64,000 bases of DNA from Limnohabitans sp. 2KL-51. Lineage in GTDB: Bacteria; Pseudomonadota; Gammaproteobacteria; Burkholderiales; Burkholderiaceae_C. The translations under genes were made by a program, and so were the position numbers. The stretch spans positions 124,001-188,000 of the forward strand of contig NZ_NESJ01000008.1 of the NCBI RefSeq assembly GCF_003063645.1, written 5' to 3'. This document shows, one piece after another, positions 24,980 through 34,553 of this stretch (position 1 is the stretch's first letter; the number at the start of each line of letters is the position of its first letter). The notes beneath the pieces are model-generated. The model ran no database searches, had not been told where the DNA came from, and saw only the letters and a program-made list of their open reading frames with translations.

Positions 24980-25870
24980 TCAGACCTCTAACGGAACATT
25001 GAAAGAAGATGCCGGCATGGACTTGAGCAGACGGTGAATCACAGAACTGTCGCTGTCACCATGGCCAGCTTGGTACGCCAAGGAATACAAGACACGCGCC
25101 CTGTCAAAGACCGGCGAAGGCGCGCCGGCATCTGCAACGAAATCAGAGATGATGCCCATGTCTTTTTGCCAAAGGTGCATCGACATCATCGGTGAGTAAT
25201 CTTCGGCAGCCATGCGAGGCCCCCTGATTTGCCACATCCTGGATTGCCCCGCACTGTCCGAGATGGCTGCCAGTACAAGTTCCAAATTCAAATGGGACCT
25301 CTCTGCCAATATCAAGGCCTCTGCAGTCGCTGCATTGTGGATAGCCACCAAATAATTGGCGACCATTTTCAGCTTCATGCCATTGCCAAAGGCACCCAGA
25401 TAAAACTGGCTTCTGGAGAACCCTTCCATGACCAGCTTGACCTTTTTGAAGGCGGCGTTTGGACCACTTCCGTAGACCACAAGATCTTTGGTCTGAGCTT
25501 GCGATCCCGTTCCCGACAAAGGGCAATCGAGCAAAACCATGCGGGTTTGACTCAGGAGTCGCCTGGCCGCCATTTTTTCCTTGATCGGTAATGTGCTGGT
25601 CTCGATCACCGTCAGTTTTTTGGCTTCGGATTCCGCCAACGAATGGCACACCGTCATCAGGGATGCTGCGGACGGCAAAGAAGTGATCAGCACATCGACT
25701 TTTTCAGCCAGATCCTGAACAGAACGACAAACCGAACCCTTGGCGGCCTTGAACAATTTTTTCTGCGTGGGGTTGATGTCGTAGCCATGCACCACAAAAC
25801 CCGAGCGCATCAAGTTCTGGGCCATGGCCAGACCCATCACACCCAATCCAATAACGCCAACTGTTGTCAT
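24980..25870 (-). CDS. NAD(P)-dependent beta-hydroxyacid dehydrogenase (HIBADH family)
   Basis: 296-residue enzyme with the Rossmann start VGVIGLGVMGLAMAQNLMRSG, the DCPLSGTGSQAQ substrate loop near residue 120 and the catalytic Lys in GNGMKLKMVANYLVAI near residue 170. Family members oxidise 3-hydroxy acids (3-hydroxyisobutyrate, tartronate, L-threonate) or reduce the semialdehyde. Here it could process a hydroxy acid released after ring opening. It sits between an amidase gene and the hydroxylase genes. Confidence 0.87.
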   Translation of the reverse strand: MTTVGVIGLGVMGLAMAQNLMRSGFVVHGYDINPTQKKLFKAAKGSVCRSVQDLAEKVDVLITSLPSAASLMTVCHSLAESEAKKLTVIETSTLPIKEKMAARRLLSQTRMVLLDCPLSGTGSQAQTKDLVVYGSGPNAAFKKVKLVMEGFSRSQFYLGAFGNGMKLKMVANYLVAIHNAATAEALILAERSHLNLELVLAAISDSAGQSRMWQIRGPRMAAEDYSPMMSMHLWQKDMGIISDFVADAGAPSPVFDRARVLYSLAYQAGHGDSDSSVIHRLLKSMPASSFNVPLEV

Positions 25871-25901
25871 TGGGAGCCCACCAGAAAGTCGAGGCAGGAC
25901 G

Positions 25902-27320
25902 TCATGGCATGGACGATGGCGGTAAGGCTTGATGCCAAGGGGTCACGGTCTGAAATGCATGCCCCAACTTCAACAACTTGCCTTCATCAAAAGCCCGCCC
26001 CACCAATTGAAAGGCGACCGGCATCGAATTCACAAATCCGGCCGGAACACTCAGGGAGGGTAAGCCCAGATAATTGATAGCGCGGTTGCAATGCGTGATG
26101 ATGGCAATTTTTTTGGAGATGACACCCCAGTCACCCTCAGTGGTTTCTGCGATGCTGGGAACTGGAACAGGTATCGTTGGCAGCAAAGCACAATCGGCAT
26201 CGCGCATCGTCATGCTCACCCACTTGTGAGCCCATTCGGTTCTGGCACTGATGGCCTCGTAATAATCGATACCCGTGAAATCAAAACCTGGCATGAATCG
26301 CGCCAAAACCTGCTCTGCGTAATCCTGGCGTCGCGTCTCAATCCAGTGCTTGTGAAGCGATGCGGCCTCCACGGTCAAAACAATCGACATCAAACGATTG
26401 ATCGCGGCCATGTCGGGCGGTTCAGTGCGGATGATGGCAGCACCCAGGTCTGTGAAAACACGCTCGGCCTCTTCGATAGCGGTCGCAACGCCAGCATCCA
26501 GATGCTCTCGGTAATAGCCGCTAGGCACAGCTATTTTCATGCCTCGCAAATCACCTTCCAGTTGGGCCTCGTAATCAGGAACTGCATGTTGGCTACTGAC
26601 AGGGTCCAGGCCATCATGCCCCGCCATGACCTTCAACAAACGTGCGCAATCGCGTGCGCTTCTGGCCAAAGGTCCAACGCAGTCCAGCGATTTGGACAAG
26701 GGCATCACCCCAAACGAACTCACCCTGGACCAGCTCGGTTTCAGACCGGTGACGCCGCACATCGCAGAGGGGTGACGAATCGAACCGCCGGTGTCGGTCC
26801 CCATGGATGCGTAAGTTAACCTAGCCGCCACTGCTGCCCCCGAACCACTCGAAGAGCCTCCGGGACAATCATCGGTATTCCAGGGGTTTCGCACATGGCC
26901 GTAATGCAAATTAAAACCCGTGGGACTCATGGCAAATTCTGCCATGTGCAAAAGGCCCAGATCAATGGCACCAGCTTCGTCCAATCGAGACAAGGCCGTT
27001 GACGTCACATCTGGGATGAAGTCTTTCGTGATGATGGAACCATCATTGGTTTTTCGACCTCGCCGGTAAAACAACTCTTTGTGCGCCATGGGAACGCCGT
27101 GCAGCAACCCCAGAGATTTGCCTTGGGATTGGAGCGCATCGGCCCTGCGCGCGGACTGCAATGCTGCCTCTGCCTGAAGGGAAGACACACAATTGAGCTG
27201 TGGCCCTATTTTTTGCAATCGGTCCAAAGCAATTTGTGTCAGTTTTTCCGAGCTGACCTCACCCCGAGCAATGGCGCTGGCCGCCTCACATACGCCCAAA
27301 TTCGCTAGTTGATCGGTCAT
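25902..27320 (-). CDS. Amidase signature-family hydrolase
   Basis: 472-residue amidase of normal family length. The triad is seen as Lys in PMAHKELFYRRG (about 82), GGSSSGSGAAVAA (about 154) and GTDTGGSIRHPS (about 178). It is related to aspartyl/glutamyl-tRNA amidotransferase subunit A, but no gatB or gatC is nearby, so a catabolic amidase is more likely. It differs clearly from the shorter amidase at 19760, so the cluster has two distinct enzymes for amide bonds. Confidence 0.88.
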   Translation of the reverse strand: MTDQLANLGVCEAASAIARGEVSSEKLTQIALDRLQKIGPQLNCVSSLQAEAALQSARRADALQSQGKSLGLLHGVPMAHKELFYRRGRKTNDGSIITKDFIPDVTSTALSRLDEAGAIDLGLLHMAEFAMSPTGFNLHYGHVRNPWNTDDCPGGSSSGSGAAVAARLTYASMGTDTGGSIRHPSAMCGVTGLKPSWSRVSSFGVMPLSKSLDCVGPLARSARDCARLLKVMAGHDGLDPVSSQHAVPDYEAQLEGDLRGMKIAVPSGYYREHLDAGVATAIEEAERVFTDLGAAIIRTEPPDMAAINRLMSIVLTVEAASLHKHWIETRRQDYAEQVLARFMPGFDFTGIDYYEAISARTEWAHKWVSMTMRDADCALLPTIPVPVPSIAETTEGDWGVISKKIAIITHCNRAINYLGLPSLSVPAGFVNSMPVAFQLVGRAFDEGKLLKLGHAFQTVTPWHQALPPSSMP

Positions 27321-27338
27321 GGTTGTCTCGTTTGGGGT

Positions 27339-28043
27339 TTAGCGAACACCCAGGAAACGCTGCATGGTGTCACGGTCATTCATCAATTCATCGGCCAGGC
27401 AGTGGTGAACAATTTCACCCGTCTCCATCAGGTACACCTCATGGGCCACCGACAAAGCGCTGTAAAGATTTTGTTCAACCAACAAGATGCCCAAACCGGT
27501 TTTACCCAACTCGGCAACGATCTCTTCCAGGTGTTGAACCATGACAGGTGCCAGCCCTTCGGTGGGCTCATCCATCAACAACATTTCGGGATCGGTCATC
27601 AAAGCTCTGGCCACTGCGAGCATTTGTCGTTCGCCGCCCGAGAGCTGGGTGCCCAAATTGTTCTTGCGCTCCTCCAAGCGAGGAAACAGCTCGAACATCT
27701 TCTTGATCGTCCATTTGCTGTCAGAATTTTTGGAGGCAAAAACCGTCAAATGTTCGGTGACAGTCAAAGATGCAAAAAGTCGTCGACCTTGCGGGACAAA
27801 TCCAATGCGCTTGGAGGCAATCAAGTGCGGGCTGAGGCCCACCAACTCATGCCCATCGTATTTGACACTGCCTTTGCTGATGCGAGGCGGGTTCAAGCCC
27901 ATGATGGAACGGATCAGCGTGGTCTTACCCATCCCGTTTCGTCCCAGCAAAGCCACAACCTTGCCTTTTGGCACTTTCATGTTGACGCCACGCAAAATAT
28001 GGGCATCACCGTAATAACTGTGCAGATCACTGATTTCAAGCAT
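27339..28043 (-). CDS. livF: Branched-chain amino-acid/amide ABC transporter ATPase LivF
   Basis: 234-residue ATPase with Walker A GRNGMGKTTL, the signature LSGGERQMLA, Walker B LLMDEP and the LivF-type start MLEISDLHSYYGDAHILRGV. The ATG at 28043 overlaps the livG stop by 8 bases. With LivG it powers the permease encoded upstream. Confidence 0.93.
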   Translation of the reverse strand: MLEISDLHSYYGDAHILRGVNMKVPKGKVVALLGRNGMGKTTLIRSIMGLNPPRISKGSVKYDGHELVGLSPHLIASKRIGFVPQGRRLFASLTVTEHLTVFASKNSDSKWTIKKMFELFPRLEERKNNLGTQLSGGERQMLAVARALMTDPEMLLMDEPTEGLAPVMVQHLEEIVAELGKTGLGILLVEQNLYSALSVAHEVYLMETGEIVHHCLADELMNDRDTMQRFLGVR

Positions 28044-28791
28044 GGCGTGGCTTTCCCAAATAAACCTCTTGCACCTTTTCATCGGCACGAATCTCGTCAG
28101 GTGTTCCTCCAGTGAGCACTTGTCCGAAATGCAGGCACGTGACGTAATCCACCAAACCCAAGGCCAGATCCATGTCGTGTTCGATCAAGATCAAGGTGAG
28201 ATCTCTGGGCAGGGCATTGATGACATCGGCCATCTTGACCCGCTCTGCGGGTGACAAACCTGCAGCGGGCTCGTCGAGCAACAACAACTTGGGTTTTTGC
28301 ACCAAGGCCATGGCCATTTCCAATTGCCGCTGCTCACCATAAGACATGGTTTTGACCTCGGTGTTACGCTGCCCCGTCAACTGCGAATTCTCAAGCGCCA
28401 TCTCGATCGCTTCTTTTTCTGAGGGATTGGGCTGACCGCTACCAAAGAGCGCAAATTTGCGATTAGAAAGTCCGCAAACGGCCAAGCGTATGTTCTCCTG
28501 CACCGACAACTGTGGAAAAAGATTGGTGATCTGAAATGTGCGCGAGATACCCAGACTTGCCCGCTTGTTGGTGGAAAAGCGTGTCATGTCTGCCCCATCA
28601 AAGTGCACCGTTCCGCTGGAAATCGGAACCACACCGGCAATGGCATTGAACAATGTGGTTTTACCTGCACCATTGGGGCCAATGATGGCGCGCCTCTGGC
28701 CAGCAGGTACCGACAAGGTCACACCGTCTACAGCCCGCAAGGCACCAAAAGTGACACTCACGTTTTGAAGAGAAAGAATGGAATTCGTCAC
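28036..28791 (-). CDS. livG: Branched-chain amino-acid/amide ABC transporter ATPase LivG
   Basis: 251-residue ATPase with Walker A GPNGAGKTTL, signature MSYGEQRQLEMA, Walker B LLLDEPAAGLSP and the LivG C-terminal block IEHDMDLALGLVDYVTCLHFGQVL. The GTG at 28791 is chosen because AAGGGA lies 8 bases upstream; a GTG at 28839 is in frame but has no such site. Confidence 0.92.
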   Translation of the reverse strand: MTNSILSLQNVSVTFGALRAVDGVTLSVPAGQRRAIIGPNGAGKTTLFNAIAGVVPISSGTVHFDGADMTRFSTNKRASLGISRTFQITNLFPQLSVQENIRLAVCGLSNRKFALFGSGQPNPSEKEAIEMALENSQLTGQRNTEVKTMSYGEQRQLEMAMALVQKPKLLLLDEPAAGLSPAERVKMADVINALPRDLTLILIEHDMDLALGLVDYVTCLHFGQVLTGGTPDEIRADEKVQEVYLGKPRHA

Positions 28792-28876
28792 AAAAAATAT
28801 CCCTTGATGGCCAGTGTGCCTGAGGGCTTGCTCAGACACACTGACAGGCGTGCTTCAATGCTTGTTGATCAACCGA

Positions 28877-30133
28877 TCAGGACTTCTTGATCCCCTGGAA
28901 ATCACGGCTGTATGGAGGTTGCTTCATGTAAACCTCAGGGTCGTATTTGCCAAATTGCGACACGCCAGGGTAGACCTCGATCGGGACGTTCCAGAACTTG
29001 CCATCCGGACGGACTTTTGTTTCGCGAATGAACACGTCATACACAGGGTTGCCATACCGGTCCAATTTGACGGGTCGACCCAGTGGCGAATTGGTCAATT
29101 CGGTCGACCTGACCGCGTTGAGGAAGGCTGTTTTGTCCTCAACACGGCCATTGATTTTCTTGATCGCTTCGGCAATCCACATGGCACCCGAATACAGTGA
29201 AAAACCGTAAATCGAGGGCAATTTGTCGTAGGCAGCAGTGTATTCAGCCACAAACTTTTTGGTGGCTGCGTTGTCTGAGCCTTCAGCAAAGTGCGCAGAA
29301 GAAATAATGCCACCGGACTCCGCACCCAGGGTGCGAATCACGGACTGGTCTGTCAGGTTCATGGCACCGTACATGGGCAACTTGCCCTGCAGGCCAAAGT
29401 TCTGAAATTGCTTGATGAAGCGGTTGGCATCCGCGCCGGTTTCCATCACGAAAACAGCATCGGCACCCGCATTTCTGATCTGCGCCAGGTAGGGGCTAAA
29501 GTCTGCCGTGTTGATGGGGTGCCAGAACTGCTGAATGACCTGACCACCCAATTCGGTGAAGGTCTGGCAAAAACCACCGCACTGCTCATGGCCAAAGGTG
29601 TAGTCCTGGGAAATCGTCACGATCTTGCGGACTTTTTTCACGTTGTAAGCGTATTCAGCCAATGGCCGTGGCATCTGGCTGGCGGAATAACCGGCCACAC
29701 GGATGATGTTGGGCACGGCTTTGCGTTGTGTCAATTCATCTGCCGCAACGACTGGAATGAAGTAAGGCGTTCCACTGGAACGCGCGAATTCCGAAATGGC
29801 CAAACCGGTGTTGGCCAAGACACTGCCCATCAGGAAGTGCACATTGCGCTGCTCCACCAGTCGACGTGATTTTTGCAAGGCCATGTCTGGGTTGGAGCCG
29901 TCGTCTTCCACCACGATCTCGACCTGACGTCCTGCCAAAGTCAAACCGTTTTGCTTCCAGTACAGCTCGAAACCCTCAACCAGTTCTTTGCCGCCAGCTG
30001 CCAAGACCCCGGTCAATGGCGACAACAAACCAATACGGATAGGCCCTGTTTGGGCTTGCGCAGTATTGACCCAAGGCGCTGCGCCAGCAGCCACAGTCAA
30101 ACCTACGGATTTAATGAAATTTCTACGTTCCAT
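28877..30133 (-). CDS. ABC transporter substrate-binding protein (Leu/Ile/Val or aromatic-acid type)
   Basis: 418-residue periplasmic receptor. The start MERRNFIKSVGLTVAAG ending AQAQ is a twin-arginine type signal peptide (residues 1-28). The mature part begins IRIGLLSPLTGVLAAGGKEL, the type I periplasmic-binding fold of family HAAT, and includes ISQDYTFGHEQCGGF. The ATG at 30133 has AGGAG upstream. This receptor class includes binders of amides, urea and aromatic acids as well as amino acids, so it may bind the heterocycle degraded by this cluster. Confidence 0.9.
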   Translation of the reverse strand: MERRNFIKSVGLTVAAGAAPWVNTAQAQTGPIRIGLLSPLTGVLAAGGKELVEGFELYWKQNGLTLAGRQVEIVVEDDGSNPDMALQKSRRLVEQRNVHFLMGSVLANTGLAISEFARSSGTPYFIPVVAADELTQRKAVPNIIRVAGYSASQMPRPLAEYAYNVKKVRKIVTISQDYTFGHEQCGGFCQTFTELGGQVIQQFWHPINTADFSPYLAQIRNAGADAVFVMETGADANRFIKQFQNFGLQGKLPMYGAMNLTDQSVIRTLGAESGGIISSAHFAEGSDNAATKKFVAEYTAAYDKLPSIYGFSLYSGAMWIAEAIKKINGRVEDKTAFLNAVRSTELTNSPLGRPVKLDRYGNPVYDVFIRETKVRPDGKFWNVPIEVYPGVSQFGKYDPEVYMKQPPYSRDFQGIKKS

Positions 30134-30183
30134 GATGCACTCCTGATTGATGAAAAAACAATGGAAAAACAACTACGGCTTAC

Positions 30184-31116
30184 TTACTTCTTCTCACGCG
30201 ACTTGAGAAAATTACGGGCAGCACCCAGAACGCCGGTTGGGGCAAAGATCATCGTGAAGATGAACATGAAGCCCAGCACCATCAACCAACGCTCGGTGTA
30301 CAAACTGACAAAATTTTCAAGGGCAATGACCAAGATGGCCCCGATGATGGCGCCGAACAAAGTGCCTACACCGCCCACAATGGCCATCAACAAGCCCTCT
30401 ACAGATTGCGCCAATGCGACTGTTGAAGGGCTGACAAAGCTGTTGAAAAAAGCATACAAGGCACCCGCAATGCCTGCGAAGAATCCGGACACGACAAAGC
30501 CAATGAACAAATGCAGCGGAACGTTGTACCCCAAGGTCCGCATGCGCGACTCACTGTCGCGAATCCCCTTCAAGGTCAGCCCGAAGGGTGAATTGACAAA
30601 CTTCCACAAGCTGAAAGTCACCACGGCGAAACAGGCTGCGACAAAGTAGTACAGATTCTTTTTATTGAGCAACCATTCGGGTGCCACACTGCCACGAATG
30701 CCGTTCTCTCCGCCGGTGACAGACGTCCACCGCAAACAAACGCCCCAGACAATCATGCCCAGGGCCAGAGTCAGCAAGATGAAGTACACCCCTGAGGTTC
30801 TGATTGCCAACGCTGCAAAGATCATGGAAATGACCATGGCCGCCAATATGCCAAAAAAGGCACCCAGCCAAACCGATCCACCGATCACCGTGACGTAATG
30901 GAGGACCACGTAGGTGGCCACACCAAAGATGGCGCCATGGCACAAGGAGGTTCTCCCCGTGAAACCCGCCATGATGTCAACCGACATGGCCAGCATGGCG
31001 AAAATCAAAATTTCAGTCGCAATGCTGGTTTTGTAGCCTGGTAAAAGCGTCGGAATCAGTGCCAGCACCGTCAGGCCCAAGATGGCATAAACCGCTTGTT
31101 TTTTGTTGACCAACAT
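30184..31116 (-). CDS. livM: Branched-chain amino-acid/amide ABC transporter permease LivM
   Basis: 310-residue membrane protein with about ten hydrophobic segments and the LivM landmark MAGFTGRTSLCHGAIFGVATY near residue 50 and VSGFFAGIAGALYAFFNSFVSP near residue 213. Its ATG directly follows the livH stop codon. Confidence 0.92.
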   Translation of the reverse strand: MLVNKKQAVYAILGLTVLALIPTLLPGYKTSIATEILIFAMLAMSVDIMAGFTGRTSLCHGAIFGVATYVVLHYVTVIGGSVWLGAFFGILAAMVISMIFAALAIRTSGVYFILLTLALGMIVWGVCLRWTSVTGGENGIRGSVAPEWLLNKKNLYYFVAACFAVVTFSLWKFVNSPFGLTLKGIRDSESRMRTLGYNVPLHLFIGFVVSGFFAGIAGALYAFFNSFVSPSTVALAQSVEGLLMAIVGGVGTLFGAIIGAILVIALENFVSLYTERWLMVLGFMFIFTMIFAPTGVLGAARNFLKSREKK

Positions 31117-31974
31117 TTAAGCCACCTTTCCAAAAAGACCCAATGGTCTGAATGCCAAGAGAATGGCCATGGGCCCAAAAATCACGAAATAAGCCAATTC
31201 AGGAAACCAGACCTGCCCGAAAGTGGAGAGCATGCCCACCAACAAACTGCCCACCGCAGCACCAATCAAGCTGCCGCGCCCACCGATGATCACAACGGCC
31301 AGGCTGTAGACCAGAATTTCGGAATCTGCGGTGGGGTAAAGCGTCAGGAATGCGCCCCCCATCACACCACCCAAACCAGCCAGTGCAGAACCCAGCATGA
31401 AGGTGTAAATAAACACTCTGCGAATGTCTACACCCATGGCAGAGACTGTTTCGGCATCGTCGACGCCAGCGCGGATCAGAGCCCCGAGTCGGGTCTTGGT
31501 GATCAAAAGACTCAGCGAGATGAAAATCACCACCCCAACCAATAGGACAAACAATCGGTATATCGGGTAGGTGATGCTTCCGAATTCAGCGGGGCCATCC
31601 AGGAAAGCCGGCACCTGAATGCTGAAGGTGTCGCCTCCCCACAAAACCAAAGCCAGATCGTTGAGTACAAAGGCGACGCCCAGGGTCAGCAACACCTGTC
31701 GGAGTTCGACCCCACGCACAAACCTCAGCAGTCCAAAGTCAATGATGAAACCGATCAGCGCAACACCCACCGCAGCGCCAATGGCCCCCAAAAAGAAGTT
31801 GCCAGTCAGGTTGGCCACGGTCAACCCCAAATAACCTCCAAAAAGGTACAGGGCACCATGCGCCAGATTCACGATTCGCATGAGACCAAAGATCAAGGTA
31901 AAGCCGCTGGCCACGACGAACAGCAAAGCCGCAAATGTTGCTCCATTGAGGAGTTGAAATATCGTCATTGACAC
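31117..31974 (-). CDS. livH: Branched-chain amino-acid/amide ABC transporter permease LivH
   Basis: 285-residue membrane protein with the LivH motifs SGFTLIFGLMRIVNLAHGALYLFGGY near the N-terminus and AGLGGVMGGAFLTLYPTADSE near residue 200. GTG at 31974 or ATG at 31968 can serve as start; AAGGATG lies upstream of both. A 98-base gap separates it from the deacetylase-like gene, the longest within the upper half of the cluster, so an internal promoter is possible. Confidence 0.92.
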   Translation of the reverse strand: MSMTIFQLLNGATFAALLFVVASGFTLIFGLMRIVNLAHGALYLFGGYLGLTVANLTGNFFLGAIGAAVGVALIGFIIDFGLLRFVRGVELRQVLLTLGVAFVLNDLALVLWGGDTFSIQVPAFLDGPAEFGSITYPIYRLFVLLVGVVIFISLSLLITKTRLGALIRAGVDDAETVSAMGVDIRRVFIYTFMLGSALAGLGGVMGGAFLTLYPTADSEILVYSLAVVIIGGRGSLIGAAVGSLLVGMLSTFGQVWFPELAYFVIFGPMAILLAFRPLGLFGKVA

Positions 31975-32072
31975 GGTAAGTTCATCCTTTAGATTCGGAC
32001 TTTCGTCACTTTAAACACACACCACTGAACATCCAACATTAGGGCTTGCGGTCAGGTCAAGGTCCCGTAGCT

Positions 32073-32957
32073 TCAGTCCCGGTCAAACTGAGAAGGTTGC
32101 GACGCATACCAGTCCAGGATCTGCTCTCCTGTCCAGAACAACACATCCTTGCGCGCACGAATTTCAGTCAACAGTTGTTTGTAATATTTGAGACGATGGG
32201 GTGCCCCCATGATGTAGGGGTGAACCACCAAGGCCATCACACGTGCTGAATCGGCAGAGTCTTCATAAATTTGCTCAAATTGATCCATGCCCCGGCGGTA
32301 GTATTCCGAAGCGGTGTGGTGCTGAATCAGCATCATCGCGACATCGTTGCACTCTTGGGTGTAAGGCACGTTGACGATGGGTTGATGGCGTGTCTTCAAG
32401 ACCACCGGTTGATCATCCAAAACCCAATCACACACGTACTCATAACCGTTCTCGGACAACAAGTCAGGGGTATGCCAGGTTTCTGTCAAGCCGGGCCCCA
32501 GCCAGCCGCGAGGACGTTTCTGAGTGAACGCCTTGATCGCTTCGGTGGTTTTGGCTATGTCTTCCTGCTCGTTTTCGACCTTCTGCATGTTTCTCTGGGT
32601 ATAACCGTGGCCCATGAACTCCCATCCCCTGTCCAGAGCAGCCTGAGAGATCGGCTCATAGGCCTTGATGGCCGAACCATTGATGGCCAACACCGCCTTG
32701 ATGTCGAGTTCATCAAGCACCTTCAACATCCGCCAGAAACCCACCCGGTTACCGTATTCATGCCACGCCCAGTTGGGAATATCAGGCATGGGCGATCCGC
32801 CTGCTGGCGGTGTCAGAACCGTTCTTGGCATCGTTTGATCGATGTCCCACTCTTCAATGTTCACGATGGTCCAGACCACCATGCGTGCCCCACCTGGCAA
32901 CTTTAGCGGCTTTCGGGCGTTGATCGGAGAGTATTGAATTCTTTCCAAAGGCTTCAT
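32073..32957 (-). CDS. PuuE-like polysaccharide deacetylase-family hydrolase, copy A
   Basis: 294-residue NodB-fold protein. PNWAWHEYGNRVGFWRML, WEFMGHGYTQRNMQ, GWLGPGLTETWHTPDLL and VHPYIMGAPHRLKYY are the recognisable blocks of the PuuE allantoinase/cyclic-imidase branch. The NodB metal motif (TFDDG) is replaced by NIEEWD, which argues against sugar deacetylation and for hydrolysis of a cyclic amide bond. The ATG at 32957 has CAGGAG upstream. It is a paralogue of copy B at 33657, equal in length, with a FAH-family gene between them. Confidence 0.85.
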   Translation of the reverse strand: MKPLERIQYSPINARKPLKLPGGARMVVWTIVNIEEWDIDQTMPRTVLTPPAGGSPMPDIPNWAWHEYGNRVGFWRMLKVLDELDIKAVLAINGSAIKAYEPISQAALDRGWEFMGHGYTQRNMQKVENEQEDIAKTTEAIKAFTQKRPRGWLGPGLTETWHTPDLLSENGYEYVCDWVLDDQPVVLKTRHQPIVNVPYTQECNDVAMMLIQHHTASEYYRRGMDQFEQIYEDSADSARVMALVVHPYIMGAPHRLKYYKQLLTEIRARKDVLFWTGEQILDWYASQPSQFDRD

Positions 32958-32961
32958 GTCA

Positions 32962-33657
32962 TCAGCTCCTGGCACCAATGGTGATTTCCAAATTGCTCAA
33001 TCCCTGGACCGTTCCACGAAGAACATCGCCAGGAAAAACGGGTGCAACCCCAGCCGGTGTTCCGGTGTAAATCAGATCGCCTTCTGCCAAGTCGTATGCA
33101 TGCGAAAGCTTGCTGACAATTTCAGGCACATTCCAGATCATTTTTTCGATCACCGAATCCTGTTTGCTTTGCCCATTGACCGACACAGCAATGCGCCCAC
33201 TCTGCAGGTGCCCAACCTCGGCGACCGTACGCAAATTGCCACAAGGTGCAGAGGCATCGAAACTCTTTCCAATTTCCCATGGCAAGCCATTTTTTCCGGA
33301 TTCACGTTGGCGATCGCGCCGAGTCATGTCCAAACCCACTGCATAGCCAAAAACATGGTCCAGTGCCCTCTCTTGGCTGACCGAACGACCGGCCTTGCCG
33401 ATGGCGATCACCAGTTCCACTTCAAACTGGAAGTCTTCGGTTTGCGGGGGGTAAGGCACCGTTTGTCCGCTCAGCACAATGGCGTCGCGAGGCTTCTGAA
33501 AAAAGAAGGGCGGGTCACGCTCATCCGACTCCTTCATTTCGCGAATATGCTCCAGGTAATTGCGACCCACGCAATAAATCCTTCTGACCGGAAAAAAGGT
33601 GTCCGACCCGTCAACTGGAACCACCACAACTTCGGGTAACTGAACTGCGTAGTGCAT
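32962..33657 (-). CDS. Fumarylacetoacetate hydrolase-family protein (fumarylpyruvate hydrolase-like)
   Basis: 231-residue FAH-fold enzyme. IYCVGRNYLEHIREM and PPFFFQKPRDAIV near residues 28-60 are very like gentisate-pathway fumarylpyruvate hydrolases; metal-binding acids lie in FQFEVELVIAIGKAG and the GYAVGLDMTRRDRQ segment. It cleaves a C-C bond in an acylpyruvate or hydrolyses/decarboxylates a related keto acid. The TGATG overlap with copy B upstream indicates coupling. No ring-cleavage dioxygenase is present to make fumarylpyruvate, so a different acylpyruvate-type intermediate is likely. Confidence 0.87.
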   Translation of the reverse strand: MHYAVQLPEVVVVPVDGSDTFFPVRRIYCVGRNYLEHIREMKESDERDPPFFFQKPRDAIVLSGQTVPYPPQTEDFQFEVELVIAIGKAGRSVSQERALDHVFGYAVGLDMTRRDRQRESGKNGLPWEIGKSFDASAPCGNLRTVAEVGHLQSGRIAVSVNGQSKQDSVIEKMIWNVPEIVSKLSHAYDLAEGDLIYTGTPAGVAPVFPGDVLRGTVQGLSNLEITIGARS

Positions 33658-34541
33658 CACTTGGCTGTCTTTCTGGCGGTTTGGTACCAGTCCAGAATCT
33701 GCTCACCATTCCAGTGCATCACACCCGTATGTTTGGCCATGTGCTTGTAAACCTCTTCAAGGTATTTGATGCGGAAAGGCTGACCGGAAATATAGGGATG
33801 AATGGCAATGGCCATCACACGTGGACGGTCCGAGCCTTCCTCATACAAGCGGTCAAAGGTGTCGATGCACTTTTGCGTCCAGTAGGAAGCCTCATGGTGC
33901 TGTACAGCCATCATGGGGATATCGTTGTTTTCAACGGTATAGGGGATGGTGATCAGCGGACCATGCTCGGTTTGAATTTCGGTGGGCTCTTCGTCATAGA
34001 CCCAGTCACCAATGTATTTGACGCCCGCTGCGGCCAGATGGTCAGGCGTTTCATTAGTTTGAGTCAGACCTGGGCCAAGCCAGCCCACAGGACGCTTGCC
34101 GGTGAATTTTTCAATCACATCCAATGAGCGCTTGATCATCGCAGGCTGGTCCGGCTCGAGGTGAATCGGGCCTTGCTGGTAGCTGTGGCCCATGAACTCC
34201 CAACCGGCATCCAGACACGCCTGAGCCACGCGGGGATAGTCTTCGCAAACACGGGCGTTGATGGACAAAGTGGGTTTGATGCCCAGCCTTTGGTAGAGCT
34301 CATGAAAGCGCCAGAATCCCACCCGCATGCCGTATTCGTGCCAGCTCCAATTGGGCACATCCGGCAAAAGCACAGCCCCTGTTGGCGCCGGTATGACCTG
34401 ACGGGCCATGGGCTTGCTGATGTCCCAAACCTCCAAATTGACAATGGTCCAGACAATGATCTTGCCGTCATCGGGCAATTTCATTTTGGGGCGATCAACA
34501 ATCGCACTGTAGGGAACTCGTTCGCGTGGAATCATGGTCAT
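33657..34541 (-). CDS. PuuE-like polysaccharide deacetylase-family hydrolase, copy B
   Basis: 294-residue NodB-fold protein paralogous to copy A, with PNWSWHEYGMRVGFWR, WEFMGHSYQQGPIHL, GWLGPGLTQTNETPDHL and IHPYISGQPFRIKYL. The metal motif position reads NLEVWD, again without the Asp pair of deacetylases. AAGGAGTG precedes the ATG. Known relatives include allantoinase PuuE and, as I recall, a bacterial cyclic imidase; ring opening of a lactam, imide or ureide is therefore the best guess. Two copies may form a heteromer or act on successive ring substrates. Confidence 0.85.
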   Translation of the reverse strand: MTMIPRERVPYSAIVDRPKMKLPDDGKIIVWTIVNLEVWDISKPMARQVIPAPTGAVLLPDVPNWSWHEYGMRVGFWRFHELYQRLGIKPTLSINARVCEDYPRVAQACLDAGWEFMGHSYQQGPIHLEPDQPAMIKRSLDVIEKFTGKRPVGWLGPGLTQTNETPDHLAAAGVKYIGDWVYDEEPTEIQTEHGPLITIPYTVENNDIPMMAVQHHEASYWTQKCIDTFDRLYEEGSDRPRVMAIAIHPYISGQPFRIKYLEEVYKHMAKHTGVMHWNGEQILDWYQTARKTAK

Positions 34542-34553
34542 GTCTTCACTCCT

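Noticed and set aside
32073-34541. Annotation of the two NodB-fold proteins as chitin or peptidoglycan deacetylases
   Set aside because: Both lack the Asp pair of the metal site and a signal peptide, and sit in a soluble catabolic gene set.
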